Assembly: GCF_034675845.1 (NCBI RefSeq)
Contig: NZ_JAUCCU010000001.1
Location: 992,001-1,056,000 of the forward strand
Reading direction: 5' to 3'
Length of the DNA: 64,000 nucleotides
Source of the DNA: Castellaniella sp.
GTDB taxonomy: Bacteria > Pseudomonadota > Gammaproteobacteria > Burkholderiales > Burkholderiaceae_B
Shown here: positions 52,218 through 62,200 of the stretch, one piece after another
How positions within the stretch are numbered: position 1 is the first letter of the stretch
How the letters are laid out: each line of letters opens with the position of its first letter
Position numbers and translations under genes: made by a program
The notes under the pieces: generated by a model
Told to the model about the DNA's origin: nothing
Seen by the model: only the letters and a program-made list of their open reading frames with translations
The model's database searches: none

Positions 52218-52265
52218 GGTGTACCCCGTTTATAGTGTTGGTATAAAACAAAAATGATGTGATGA

Positions 52266-52294
52266 CTGGCAGCCCAGCAACGCCAGGCTGCCAG
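52266..52294 (-). other. Hairpin in the gcvT-gcvH spacer
   Basis: CTGGCAGCC / GGCTGCCAG forms a perfect 9-bp stem with an 11-nt loop just after gcvT. About 9 nt later the minus strand carries CATTTTTGTTTTA. It could be a partial terminator or a stabilising stem setting GcvT against GcvH/P levels. Confidence 0.55.
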
Positions 52295-52305
52295 GGTTGA
52301 ATGAT

Positions 52306-53391
52306 TTAGACCAGCGCCTGGCCGTTGCGCACAAAAGGTGGGCGCACGACCTGGGCAGCCAGCCACTTACCGCGGATCTCGACCTCGATCGGATCGCCCG
52401 GCTGGGTACCGGCGGGCACCCGGCCCAAGCCGATGGAAAAACCCAGGGTGGGCGCCATGGAGCCGCTGGTGACTTCGCCTTCGCCATGCGGCGTGCGGAT
52501 CTTCATGTGGCTGCGCATGATGCCGCGATCCAGAAGTTTCAGCCCGATCAGTTCGCGGGATTTATCGGCGGCCTGCAGGGCGGCGCGGCCGATGAAATCG
52601 CGGGACTCGTCTTTAAAAGAAACTGTCCAGGACAGGCCGGATTCCAGTGGATGAACGGATTCGTCCATATCCTGGCCATAGAGATTCATGCCGGCTTCCA
52701 GGCGCAGCGTATCACGCGCACCCAGGCCGCAGGGATGGACCCCGGCCGCGACCAAGGCATCCCAGAAGGCCTTCACGACGGTGGCCGGCAGCACGATCTC
52801 GAAACCGTCCTCGCCGGTATAACCCGTGCGGGCCACCAGAACGTTTTCGTCGACCATGGTGCCGGTAAAGGGTTTCAGGTCTTGGGTGGGGGCCTGCCAT
52901 TCAGGGTGCACAGACCAGACGATTTCGCGGGCCTTGGGGCCCTGAACAGCCACCATGGCCAGGTCGCGGCGCGGCGTGATAGTGACGCCGCCAAAGGCCT
53001 CGGCCTGCTGCTGCATCCATACCAGGTCTTTCTCGGCCGTACCGGCGTTGACGACCACGCGCCAGAAATCGGAGGCAAAGAAATAAACAATCAGATCGTC
53101 GATCACGCCGCCTTCGGGACGCAGCATGCAGGAATACAGTGCCTTGCCCGGCACGCCGGCAATTTTGGCGACGTCGTTGGCCAATAAATGACGCAAAAAA
53201 TCAGGGGCCGACGCGCCTCGCACATCGACATTCAACATGTGCGAAACATCGAACACGCCTGCGGACTGTCGCACCGCGTGGTGTTCTTCAAGCTGCGAGC
53301 CATAGGCCAGGGGCATGTCCCAGCCGCCGAAATCGACGATTTTTGCGCCCAGGGCGACGTGAGTATCAAAAAGAGGTGTCTGTGCAGACAT
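52306..53391 (-). CDS. gcvT: Aminomethyltransferase, glycine cleavage T protein
   Basis: A 361-residue tetrahydrofolate-dependent T protein, releasing ammonia and forming methylene-THF. Typical segments are PLFDTHVALGAKIVDFGGWDMPLAYG, GVFDVSHM, GYTGEDGFEIVLP and MRSHMKIR. The start at 53391 (MSAQTPLFDTH) has GGAG 9 nt upstream; earlier in-frame ATG/GTG codons lie between it and the riboswitch. First gene of the operon and supplier of one-carbon units for purine synthesis. Confidence 0.97.
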   Translation of the reverse strand: MSAQTPLFDTHVALGAKIVDFGGWDMPLAYGSQLEEHHAVRQSAGVFDVSHMLNVDVRGASAPDFLRHLLANDVAKIAGVPGKALYSCMLRPEGGVIDDLIVYFFASDFWRVVVNAGTAEKDLVWMQQQAEAFGGVTITPRRDLAMVAVQGPKAREIVWSVHPEWQAPTQDLKPFTGTMVDENVLVARTGYTGEDGFEIVLPATVVKAFWDALVAAGVHPCGLGARDTLRLEAGMNLYGQDMDESVHPLESGLSWTVSFKDESRDFIGRAALQAADKSRELIGLKLLDRGIMRSHMKIRTPHGEGEVTSGSMAPTLGFSIGLGRVPAGTQPGDPIEVEIRGKWLAAQVVRPPFVRNGQALV

Positions 53392-53442
53392 AGGAAGAGG
53401 CTCCATAGGCAAAGGGACGGCAAGCAATACCGCAGCGCCCTT

Positions 53443-53640
53443 CTGTCCTTTTGCCTGAGAGTTGCCCCATCAAGAGGGGTTTCACCTTCGGCGCCCACCC
53501 CAGCAAATGGGGGGAGTCTCTCCAGAATGCTGCGATGCACTGACGGCATCATGGGGATGGTACGGGGTGCCTGAGCGATTCTGGGCGAATTGCGCCTTCG
53601 GCGGCTGCCATAAACCGGGCAGCGCTCTCCCACCCACATC
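53443..53640 (-). ncRNA. Tandem glycine riboswitch upstream of gcvT
   Basis: Two glycine aptamers in series on the minus strand. Each has a GGAGAG-like 5' strand, a GCCGAAGG core and a CTCAGGCA-type 3' strand: the first spans about 53561-53633 (GGGAGAGCG, GCCGAAGGCGC, CGCTCAGGCACC), the second about 53443-53530 (TGGAGAGACTC, GCCGAAGGTGA, CTCTCAGGCAAAAGGAC). Glycine binding is expected to turn on gcvTHP. The expression platform lies in the 50 nt before gcvT; I could not settle a terminator there, so control may be translational. Confidence 0.93.
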
Positions 53641-53658
53641 GGGTGACAGCAAAGGCAA

Positions 53659-53688
53659 AATATACCCCGAAACAGGGATGTTTAACAA
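53659..53688 (-). promoter_or_regulatory. Candidate promoter of the riboswitch-gcvTHP transcript
   Basis: On the minus strand TTGTTA (-35; 53683-53688) and TATATT (-10; 53659-53664) are 18 bp apart, about 20 bp upstream of the first aptamer. The -35 box directly abuts the upstream CoA-transferase stop codon. Confidence 0.6.
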
Positions 53689-54873
53689 TCAGATGTAGCC
53701 TTTCTGACGCCAACGTGCCTTTGTATCAGCATCCACCCCCAGTTGTTCCAGGATGGCGTCCGTGTGCTGGCCCAATGTGGGCGCGGGCGCATCGATGCCC
53801 CCCGGCGTGGCGGAAAGCTTGGGCACAATGCCGGGCACCTGGCAGGGCGTGCCATCCGGCAAAGGCTGATCCAGAATCATGTCACGCGCTCGGTAGTGCG
53901 GATCAGCGGCAATATCGGCGATATCGTAAATGCGCCCGGCGGGGATGCGGGCGTCATTCAAGATCGCCAGGACCTCGTCCTGGCAACGACCCGCCGCCCA
54001 ATCACCAATCGCAGCATCGATGCGGGCCACATCAGCCACCCGTCCGGCATTGTGGGCCAAGGCAGGATCATTGCTGAGGTCTTCGCGGCCAATGGCCTGC
54101 ATCAGGCGCTGAAAAATACTGTCGCCATTGCCCGCAATCAGCACATAGCCGTCCTGACAGGCATAGGCATTGCTGGGGGCGATGCCGGGCAGACTGCTGC
54201 CGGCGGGCTGACGCACGGCATCGAATACCGCGTACTCGGGCAGCAGGCTTTCCATCATATTGAAGACAGACTCATACAACGCCACGTCGATCATCTGTCC
54301 CGCACCATCCCGATCCCGCACCCGCAGAGCCAGCAGCACGCCAATCACGCCGTGCAGGGCCGACAATGAATCCCCGATGGAGACCCCCACCCGCACCGGT
54401 GTGCGGCCAGGTTCACCGCTTAGGTGGCGCAAGCCCCCCATGGCCTCGGCCACGACGCCAAAGCCCGGCCGGTCGCGATAAGGGCCGGTCTGGCCGTAGC
54501 CAGAGACACGCAGCATGACCAGGCGGGGATTGATGGCCTGCAGATCATCCCAGCCCAAGCCCCAGGACTCCAGGGTGCCGGGCTTGAAGTTCTCGACCAC
54601 GACATCGCATTCGGCCACCAGACGGCGCACCAGCGCCTGGATCTCGGGCTGGCGCAGATCCAGCGTCAGGGATTTTTTATTGCGCGACTGCACCTGCCAC
54701 CAGACCGAGGTGCCTTCATGCAGCAAACGCCAGTTACGCAAGGGGTCGCCCTGGCCTGGGGGTTCGATCTTGATGATGTCGGCGCCGAACTCACCCAGGA
54801 TTTTCGTGGCGAAAGGGCCTGCAATGAGCTGGCCCATTTCCAGCACCCGAATGCCGGTCAGGGGTTTGGTCAT
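53689..54873 (-). CDS. CaiB/BaiF family (class III) CoA-transferase
   Basis: A 394-residue family III CoA-transferase moving CoA between carboxylic acids through an aspartyl intermediate. It has GIRVLEMGQLIAGPFATKILGEFGADIIKIEPPGQGDPLRNW at the N-terminus, RNKKSLTLDLRQPE, VVENFKPGTLESWGLG and GYGQTGPYRDRPGFG. Members include formyl-, carnitine- and succinyl-CoA transferases; the donor and acceptor here cannot be read. The start at 54873 (MTKPLTGIRVLE) is family-like; the frame is open further upstream but not conserved. It ends at the gcv promoter. Confidence 0.88.
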   Translation of the reverse strand: MTKPLTGIRVLEMGQLIAGPFATKILGEFGADIIKIEPPGQGDPLRNWRLLHEGTSVWWQVQSRNKKSLTLDLRQPEIQALVRRLVAECDVVVENFKPGTLESWGLGWDDLQAINPRLVMLRVSGYGQTGPYRDRPGFGVVAEAMGGLRHLSGEPGRTPVRVGVSIGDSLSALHGVIGVLLALRVRDRDGAGQMIDVALYESVFNMMESLLPEYAVFDAVRQPAGSSLPGIAPSNAYACQDGYVLIAGNGDSIFQRLMQAIGREDLSNDPALAHNAGRVADVARIDAAIGDWAAGRCQDEVLAILNDARIPAGRIYDIADIAADPHYRARDMILDQPLPDGTPCQVPGIVPKLSATPGGIDAPAPTLGQHTDAILEQLGVDADTKARWRQKGYI

Positions 54874-54908
54874 GTCTGTACTCTGGACTGGTGATGATGC
54901 TGCTGATT

Positions 54909-56225
54909 CTAGCGCGGCTGCAAGGCCCGGCCACAGGCCACGCCTGAGGCCCAGGCCCACTGAAAGTTATAACCGCCCAGCCAGCCCGTGACATCAACGG
55001 CTTCGCCAATGATGTGCAGACCGGGACAACGGTGCGCCTGCAGGCTGCGCTGATCCAGTTCGTCGGTATCGACCCCGCCGCGCATGACTTCGGCCTTTTT
55101 ATAACCCGCCGTGCCGGTGGGATACAGCGCCCAGCCATGAATGGCGTCAGCCAATGCCTGCAGACGGCGATCCGGCAGATCGGCCAGCCGCAAGGCGGCC
55201 TCGTCGCCCAGCCAGGACTCTGCCAACCGCCGCGGCCAGTGCGCAGCCAAGGTGCTCAACAAGGTCTGGCGACTGCCTGTTTTGGCGGCAATCAGGTGAC
55301 GAGCCAGCGCCTGATCAGGGGCCAGATCGATGTGGATGGGATCACCCGGCTGCCAATAGCTGGAGATCTGCAGAATCCCCGGACCCGACAGGCCGCGATG
55401 GGTAAACAGCAGGTCTTCCAGGAACTCGGCGCGGGCGGCGGCACGCACACGCTTGCGCACGGTGCGCGGCGCGCGGCCCACCGGCTTGCCATCCACCGAG
55501 GCGGACAAGGCTGGATCGTTCTGCATGGACTGCGCGGCGGTCGCCGGTAAGCGTGGCTCGTGCGACAAGCGAACCTCCAGCGCCATCCCGGCCAAAGCCG
55601 CGTAGGGCTGCCACTGCGTCGCATCAAAGGTCAGGGGTACCAAGGCAGGCCGGGGCTCGATGATGCGCAAGCCGAACTGACGGGCAATACGCAGGCTGAA
55701 ATCCGTGGCTCCCAACTGAGGAATAGCCATGCCGCCGGTGGCCAGCACCAACTGGATGGCCCGAATTGGCCCGGCATCCGTGTCCAGCACAAAACCAGAG
55801 CCCTGGTGAGCCACGGACTGTACCTGACACGGCATACGCCAACTGACCTGCCCGGTCTGACACTCGCGGCGCAAGAGTTCGATGATGGCTTCGCTGGAGT
55901 CGTCGCAAAACAACTGTCCCCGATGCTTTTCATGCCAGGCCACCTTATGCTGACGCAACAGATCCAGAAAATCCTGCGGCCCATAGGCACGCAGCGCCGA
56001 ACGGCAAAAATCGGGATTGCGCGACAGAAACTGCGCCGGGCTGGTGCCCAGGTTGGTGAAATTACACCGTCCGCCGCCGGAAATACGGATTTTCTCGGCC
56101 AAGCGCCGGGCGTGATCCAACAGCACCACCCGCAGGCCGCGCTGGCCGGCCACGGCGGCAGCCATCATGCCGGCCGCCCCCGCGCCGACAATGGCCACAT
56201 CAAAATCCGTGTCGGTACGCGCCAT
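54909..56225 (-). CDS. HI0933/YhiN-like FAD-dependent oxidoreductase
   Basis: A 438-residue flavoprotein of the HI0933/YhiN family (BaiN-like). The N-terminal dinucleotide motif is DVAIVGAGAAGMMAA, followed by ISGGGRCNFTN, typical of this family, and VLATGGMAIPQLGATDFSLRIARQFG. The C-terminus GEAVDVTGWLGGYNFQWAWASGVACGRAL contacts FAD. The biochemical role in most bacteria is undefined. The start at 56225 sits 7 bp after the decarboxylase stop, so the two may be co-transcribed. Confidence 0.88.
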   Translation of the reverse strand: MARTDTDFDVAIVGAGAAGMMAAAVAGQRGLRVVLLDHARRLAEKIRISGGGRCNFTNLGTSPAQFLSRNPDFCRSALRAYGPQDFLDLLRQHKVAWHEKHRGQLFCDDSSEAIIELLRRECQTGQVSWRMPCQVQSVAHQGSGFVLDTDAGPIRAIQLVLATGGMAIPQLGATDFSLRIARQFGLRIIEPRPALVPLTFDATQWQPYAALAGMALEVRLSHEPRLPATAAQSMQNDPALSASVDGKPVGRAPRTVRKRVRAAARAEFLEDLLFTHRGLSGPGILQISSYWQPGDPIHIDLAPDQALARHLIAAKTGSRQTLLSTLAAHWPRRLAESWLGDEAALRLADLPDRRLQALADAIHGWALYPTGTAGYKKAEVMRGGVDTDELDQRSLQAHRCPGLHIIGEAVDVTGWLGGYNFQWAWASGVACGRALQPR

Positions 56226-56232
56226 GAATGAT

Positions 56233-58494
56233 TTAGTTTTCGCGGATGCAATCGACGTAATAATGGCGCTGGCCGTGGTCGCCGGTCTCGTAGGCCAGAC
56301 CATGCACGTCGGTCTCAAAGCCCGGGAATTGCAGATTGAATTCGCGGGTAAAGGCCAGATAATCGACGATATCGCGATTAAAGCGCTCGCCGGGGATCAA
56401 GAGCGGAATACCGGGCGGATAAGGGGTCAGCAGCACCCCGGTCACGCGGCCTTCAAGCTGATCCACCGGCACACGCTCGACCTCGCGGTGAGCCATGCGG
56501 GCATAGGCATCGGCCGGCCGCATGGCGGGCACCATGTCGCTCAGGTATACACGGGTCGTCAGGCGGGCGAAATCATAACGACGATAGGCTTCATGGATTT
56601 CCTGGCAAAGATCGCGCAGACCCATGTGCTCGTAGCGTTTATGCGCCCGGTAGAATTCCGGCAGCACGCGCCACAGGGGCTGGTTGCGGTCGTAGTCGTC
56701 CTTGAACTGCTGCAAGGCGGTCAGCAGTGTATTCCAGCGGCCTTTGGTAATGCCGATGGTAAACAGGATGAAAAAAGAGTACAGGCCGGTTTTTTCGACC
56801 ACCACCCCGTGTTCGACCAGATAACGCGACACCAGGGCGGCAGGAATGCCGGAATCCGCAAACGTGCCGGAGATATCCAGGCCCGGCGTCACCACCGTGG
56901 CCTTGATCGGGTCCAGCATATTGAAGCCATCGGCCAGATCACCGAAGCCGTGCCATTCGTCGCCGGATGCCAATAACCAGTCATCGCGATTGCCGATGCC
57001 TTCGGACACCAGGCGGTTCGGTCCCCAGACCTTGAACCACCAGTCGTTCTTGCCGAACTCGGATTCGACCTTGCGCATGGCGCGACGGAAATCCAGGGCT
57101 TCGCGGATGGACTCCTCGACCAGGGCGGTGCCGCCGGGGGGCTCCATCATGGCGGCCGCCACATCGCAGGACGCAATAATGGCGTACTGCGGCGAGGTGG
57201 ACGTATGCATCAGGAATGCTTCGTTGAAGATATTGCGATCGAGCTTACGGGATTCGGAGTCCTGCACCACGATCTGCGAGGCCTGCGACAGACCCGCCAG
57301 CAGCTTATGGGTGGAGTGCGTGGCATACACCATGGTGTCATGGCTGCGCGGCCGGTTGGGGCCGATGGCGTGCATGTCTTCGTAGAACGTATGGAATGCC
57401 GCATGCGGCAGCCAGGCTTCGTCAAAGTGCAGCGTATCGATTTCCGAACCCAGTTTTTCCTTGATCATTTCCACGTTGTAAATGACGCCATCGTAGGTGC
57501 TTTGCGTCAACGACAGGATACGCGGACGCTGATTGACGGCTTCGCGGGCAAAGGGATTGGCCTCGATTTTCTTGCGGATGTTTTCGGGATCGAACTCTTC
57601 CAAAGGGATCGGCCCGATGATGCCCAGGTGGTTGCGCGTGGGGCGCAGAAACACCGGGATGGCACCCGTCATGGTGATGGCATGCAAAATGGATTTATGG
57701 CAGTTGCGGTCCACCACCACCACGTCACCCGACGCCACATTGGCATGCCAGACGATTTTATTGGAGGTAGACGTGCCGTTGGTGACGAAAAAGCAGTGGT
57801 CCGCATGAAAAATACGGGCGGCATTGCGCTCGGACTCTGCCACCGGGCCGGTGTGATCCAGCAGTTGGCCCAGCTCTTCCACGGCATTGCAGACATCGGC
57901 GCGCAGCATGTTTTCACCGAAAAACTGGTGGAACATCTGCCCGACCGGGCTTTTCAAAAAAGCCACCCCGCCCGAATGCCCTGGGCAATGCCAGGAATAC
58001 GAGCCATCCGAGGCGTATTCCAGCAGTTCGCGGAAAAACGGCGGTGCCAGGCTGTCCAGATAGGCGCGTGCCTCGCGGATGATGTGGCGCGCCACGAATT
58101 CGGGGGTGTCCTCGAACATATGGATGAAGCCATGGAGTTCGCGCAGGATATCGTTCGGGATATGCTGCGAGGTACGCGTCTCGCCATAGAGATAAATGGG
58201 GATGTCTTCGTTGCGAAACCGCAACTCACCGATGAAGGTGCGCAGGTTCTTGATGGCGTTGGCCACATCCTCGGGGGAATCCTCATCGAATTCTTCATCG
58301 TCGATGGACAGAATAAAGGCGCTGGCGCGGCTTTGCTGCTGCGCAAACGAGCTGAGATCCCCGTAGCTGGTTACCCCCAGCACCTCGACGCCCTCGGCCT
58401 CGATGGCCGAAGCCAGGGCGCGAATGCCGAACCCCGACGCATTTTCGGAACGATAGTCTTCGTCGATGATGACGATGGGAAAACGAAATTTCAT
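56233..58494 (-). CDS. Orn/Lys/Arg decarboxylase (class I), LdcA-like
   Basis: A 753-residue PLP decarboxylase of the biodegradative fold: an N-terminal receiver-like wing (1-130), a PLP domain with SWHCPGHSGGVAFLKSPVG and ATHSTHKLLAGLSQAS (PLP Lys near 395), and a C-terminal domain. Stretches such as HQFFGENMLRADV and VDRNCHKSILHAITMTGAIP resemble Pseudomonas LdcA (lysine) and E. coli AdiA (arginine). LdcA seems closer, but substrate is not certain. Products would be cadaverine or agmatine. The ATG at 58494 gives MKFRFPIVIIDEDYR. A hairpin lies between it and dcd upstream. Confidence 0.88.
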   Translation of the reverse strand: MKFRFPIVIIDEDYRSENASGFGIRALASAIEAEGVEVLGVTSYGDLSSFAQQQSRASAFILSIDDEEFDEDSPEDVANAIKNLRTFIGELRFRNEDIPIYLYGETRTSQHIPNDILRELHGFIHMFEDTPEFVARHIIREARAYLDSLAPPFFRELLEYASDGSYSWHCPGHSGGVAFLKSPVGQMFHQFFGENMLRADVCNAVEELGQLLDHTGPVAESERNAARIFHADHCFFVTNGTSTSNKIVWHANVASGDVVVVDRNCHKSILHAITMTGAIPVFLRPTRNHLGIIGPIPLEEFDPENIRKKIEANPFAREAVNQRPRILSLTQSTYDGVIYNVEMIKEKLGSEIDTLHFDEAWLPHAAFHTFYEDMHAIGPNRPRSHDTMVYATHSTHKLLAGLSQASQIVVQDSESRKLDRNIFNEAFLMHTSTSPQYAIIASCDVAAAMMEPPGGTALVEESIREALDFRRAMRKVESEFGKNDWWFKVWGPNRLVSEGIGNRDDWLLASGDEWHGFGDLADGFNMLDPIKATVVTPGLDISGTFADSGIPAALVSRYLVEHGVVVEKTGLYSFFILFTIGITKGRWNTLLTALQQFKDDYDRNQPLWRVLPEFYRAHKRYEHMGLRDLCQEIHEAYRRYDFARLTTRVYLSDMVPAMRPADAYARMAHREVERVPVDQLEGRVTGVLLTPYPPGIPLLIPGERFNRDIVDYLAFTREFNLQFPGFETDVHGLAYETGDHGQRHYYVDCIREN

Positions 58495-58507
58495 GGCTGT
58501 CACCGTC

Positions 58508-58527
58508 GGGGCTGACCATGCAGCCCC
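58508..58527 (-). other. Hairpin immediately upstream of the decarboxylase start
   Basis: GGGGCTG / CAGCCCC forms a perfect 7-bp stem with a 6-nt loop, ending 13 nt before the decarboxylase start on the minus strand. It may occlude the ribosome site or limit read-through from dcd. Confidence 0.45.
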
Positions 58528-58582
58528 CTATCCCCGGCAGGCATCCTGAAACCAGGCCGGGATTGTGTCTGTGTTCAGGACA

Positions 58583-59149
58583 CTAAGTACGAGGCAAGGT
58601 GACCCCTTGCTGACCCTGGTATTTTCCGTCCCGATCCGCATAAGAAGTCTCGCAGACCTCGTCGCTCTCGAAGAACAGCATCTGGGCGCAGCCTTCGCCG
58701 GCGTAGATCTTGGCCGGCAAGGGGGTGGTGTTGGAGAATTCAAGCGTCACATGGCCTTCCCATTCGGGTTCCAGCGGGGTGACGTTGACGATAATGCCAC
58801 AGCGAGCGTAGGTGCTCTTGCCCAGGCAGATGGTCAGCACCGAACGGGGAATACGGAAATATTCAACCGTGCGTGCCAAAGCAAACGAATTAGGCGGAAT
58901 GATACAGACATCGCCCTCGAAGTCCACGAAAGAACCCGCATCAAAGGCTTTTGGGTCGACAATGGACGAATTGATGTTGGTAAAAATCTTGAATTCCCGC
59001 GCGCAACGGACATCATAGCCATAGCTGCTGGTGCCATAACTGACGATCTTCTGCCCATCGACCGAGCGCACCTGGCCGGCCTCGAAGGGCTCTATCATGC
59101 CGGATTCCTGCGCCTGACGGCGAATCCAGCGGTCGTTCTTGATGCTCAT
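58583..59149 (-). CDS. dcd: dCTP deaminase
   Basis: A 188-residue trimeric enzyme converting dCTP to dUTP for thymidylate synthesis. It has MSIKNDRWIRRQ, SYGTSSYGYDVRCA, GDVCIIPPNSFALA, CLGKSTYARCGIIVNVTPLEPEWEGHVTLEFSN and GEGCAQMLFFE, matching Dcd throughout, including the catalytic Glu. The start is ATG at 59149; the frame is open upstream but not conserved. It precedes the decarboxylase gene. Confidence 0.97.
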   Translation of the reverse strand: MSIKNDRWIRRQAQESGMIEPFEAGQVRSVDGQKIVSYGTSSYGYDVRCAREFKIFTNINSSIVDPKAFDAGSFVDFEGDVCIIPPNSFALARTVEYFRIPRSVLTICLGKSTYARCGIIVNVTPLEPEWEGHVTLEFSNTTPLPAKIYAGEGCAQMLFFESDEVCETSYADRDGKYQGQQGVTLPRT

Positions 59150-59242
59150 GGCCATCCTTGATTCGTGATTGCCGTATTTTAGAAGAAAACCCCGGCGCGT
59201 CGATGCTGCCGTCCGGCACAACGGCGCTGAGCGCAAAAATCA

Positions 59243-62200
59243 TCAATCCATGGAAAACCAGCGATACACCAGCGCCAGCCCGCTGACAGTGCCAACCGTC
59301 ATTTCCGCCCGCAAGCCGCGCATCAATCGATAGCTGAGACGGGCCACGGTTCCGGTCTGGGACAATGCCTGTTCCAGGCTGACCTTGAGGTCCTGGCTCA
59401 GGGTTTTGCTGGCCATGACAAAGCGCTGCTCGATGGGACTGACACCGCTGTCCAGGCCGCTGACCACGCTCTGGACCGGCAAGATACTGCCCGTACTGCC
59501 AAGTTCACCAGAACGGAGGCTGAGCTCATCGAGGCCAAAGCGCCTGTAAAAAGGTTCGCCATCCGCCAAAAACGAGCTGCCGACGGAAAACAGCAACGAC
59601 ATATCCGCCCCGCCCTCGTCGGGCCCATGCCCCAGCAGCAGCCAGGTCAGCTTTTCAGTTTCGCTGACCTCGGGAACCGAGATCAGGTCAATGCGCGGGC
59701 GCCGCGCCGTACCGACCACCTGCACCCCGGCCTGGACGGCAACATTGGTGCGCAAAGCCTGAATATCCAGGGTTGGATTGCTGATGTCGCCCTGGAAGGT
59801 AATGGTGCCACGACGCAGCTGCAGGTGCTGGCCATAGGCATCAATGGCCCCACCGCGCGTGCGCAAGGCTCCCAAGGCGGTCAGCTTATCATCATGCAGC
59901 CGCAGATCCAGGCTGCCCACCAAACCCGAATCCAGTCCATAGCCGGTCAGGTAAAACCGTGGCCCCAGGTCGACCGTCAGGGCAACCTCCATATTCAGAG
60001 GAGGCGAGGCATCGGTTTCGACCTGCTTCTGACCAGGTTTCAGCACCACCACATCGCTATCCAAAGAGGGGATATTGTTCAGCATATCCAGATCGAACCA
60101 GCCAGCATCCGCGACGATTTTTCCTGTCAGGTCCACCCGTGGCAAGGCAGCGCTGATCCGCAAGTCGCCGCTGATCATGGCGTAGCGGTCGGCTCGTTGT
60201 AAGATCGGATAACGATGAAATTCAATATTGACGAGGCCATCGTTGGCGCCCAGATCCCACTGGCCGCCCAGATCCAGGTAGCCATCCTGAGCATCCGGAT
60301 TTTCAGCCACCCAGGTGGCTGTGCGCCATTCTTTGGGGGTCACCCGGCGCACCGCCGGGAAACGCAGATGGTCCAGCACCAGGTTCATGCCCTCGAAATG
60401 CGCCTGCAAGGTGCCATCCAGCAGGCGCACGCCCTCGTCGACCATCATGAAACGCATGCCTTCGCCACGCACCGGCCCCGTCAACAGCCACTGGCCATCG
60501 GGACGGCTGCGGCCCTGAACATCGGCGTGCACCGTGCCGCCAACCTCCAGCGCCCCGCCCAACAGCAGATTGACCCATGCCAGGTCTTCGGATTCAGCCA
60601 CCAGATGCACACGTTTTTCGTCCTGGGCGCGCAACCCCAATGTGCCATCGGGGGAGACATGAACGGGCGATTCAGCCTGTATCCGCAGACTGCCCATTTT
60701 CTGGGTGCCGACCTGCAGGTCCAGCAGCGCACGACTGAGCGTATCGCTGCCGGGCTTCAGCGTGAGGTCCAGCTGCGCGGCCTTCAGGCCCAACTCGATG
60801 GGCACGTCGCCCGGCACAACCAGATCCCCATCCAGACGCTGCAGTCGGATATTGCCGCTGAGGGCCGGATTGCGCAGCACATGCCAATCCAACGCCAGCG
60901 TCAGGCGGCTGTCGCGCGCCTGGGCGGACAGCGCTGTCTGCACCCCACCCTGGCGCTGCTCCGCCTTTTGCCCCAGCCAAGCCTGAATCCGCTGGATGCG
61001 CTCTGGGGTAATCAGCAAAGGATCGATACGGCCCTGAGTCTCCCAGTGTCCAGCCTGGCCGCTGGAAGCCCGATGCTGTACCTGCAGCAAGGCCTGGCCA
61101 TCCAGTTGCAGGTCAACGAGGCCCCGGCCTACTTGCCAGCCCCCCGCCGCATCGAACTGCAGCGGCACATTGCCTTGGGTATCCAGCTGAACCCCTGCGT
61201 GCCGGCCCTGCAGACGGGTCACAGCCCCTTGCCAGCCATGCTCTGCCGACCAGCCACCCAGCAAGGCCAGATCCAGATCGATGGGGGCCTGCCCAGGTTC
61301 GGTGAGCTGTTCATCCGCAGGCACATAACGAGCCTGAAGCTTGATCTGCTGCTTTGCCAGCGCCCCCTGAAGGTCCAGGGTGACCCGCCCGCCGCCCGGA
61401 ATATCAGGCCACAAGACATCCAGGGCGGGCAGCGTGGCCTGCAACGCCAGCGCCGTCTTATCCACAGAGAGCTGGCCGTCGAGCCGGATCTGATTGGCGC
61501 CCATATCCAGCGCGACCTGCAAGTCCTGAGCGCGAATCCCGAACAAATCGGTCAATGGGTCCTGCCCGTCCAGCAAGGGTCCTTGGGCACGCGACAAATG
61601 CGCAAGCCGTACATGACCGGCCAGGGGATGTCCATTCCAGCGGCTGGGTGTATTGATGTCCAGTTGCAGGCCCAGGTCCTGCAACTGATGGGTCGGTGTC
61701 AAGCGGGCCTGGATCTGTCCCTGAAAATCCAGCAAGGTCGCGCCGATGGTCGGCGGCAACCAGGGATTCAACGACAGGTGCCGCATGGCCCAGCTGGCCT
61801 GCAAGGGGCGCAAACCATCCGGGCCGGGAGCCCCTGGCTGTATCTGCAGGGACAGGCCCGCCTGGTCCGGCAAGGTCAAATCCAGCGTGGTCTGACCCAA
61901 GGGAAAGGCCTGAGCAGGCAGAATCCTGGCATCGGCCTGCAAGGACATGCCTTCGCCCTGCCCCTGCGCCTGCAACTGAAAAACATCGGGCGTGCCTGCC
62001 AAGCGTACATCCAGGTCGATACGGCAAGCTTGGGAAGCTGCGGGCCTGATCGCCTGACGGTCGGTGGCCGGCCATTGCTGGCTCAGGCAGACAGGGGACT
62101 GCGCGCCGCGTCCCAGCGCCGTGCCATGTAGATTGACCTCAAAAGGCCAGGGCGCCGCCAGGCCGCGCAAGGCCACATTGCCATTGAGCGTCAGCAAAGT

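Noticed and set aside
60215..62131. 638-codon plus-strand open frame opposite tamB
   Set aside because: It is the antisense shadow of tamB, produced by high G+C codon use; no family-like motif, signal or ribosome site.
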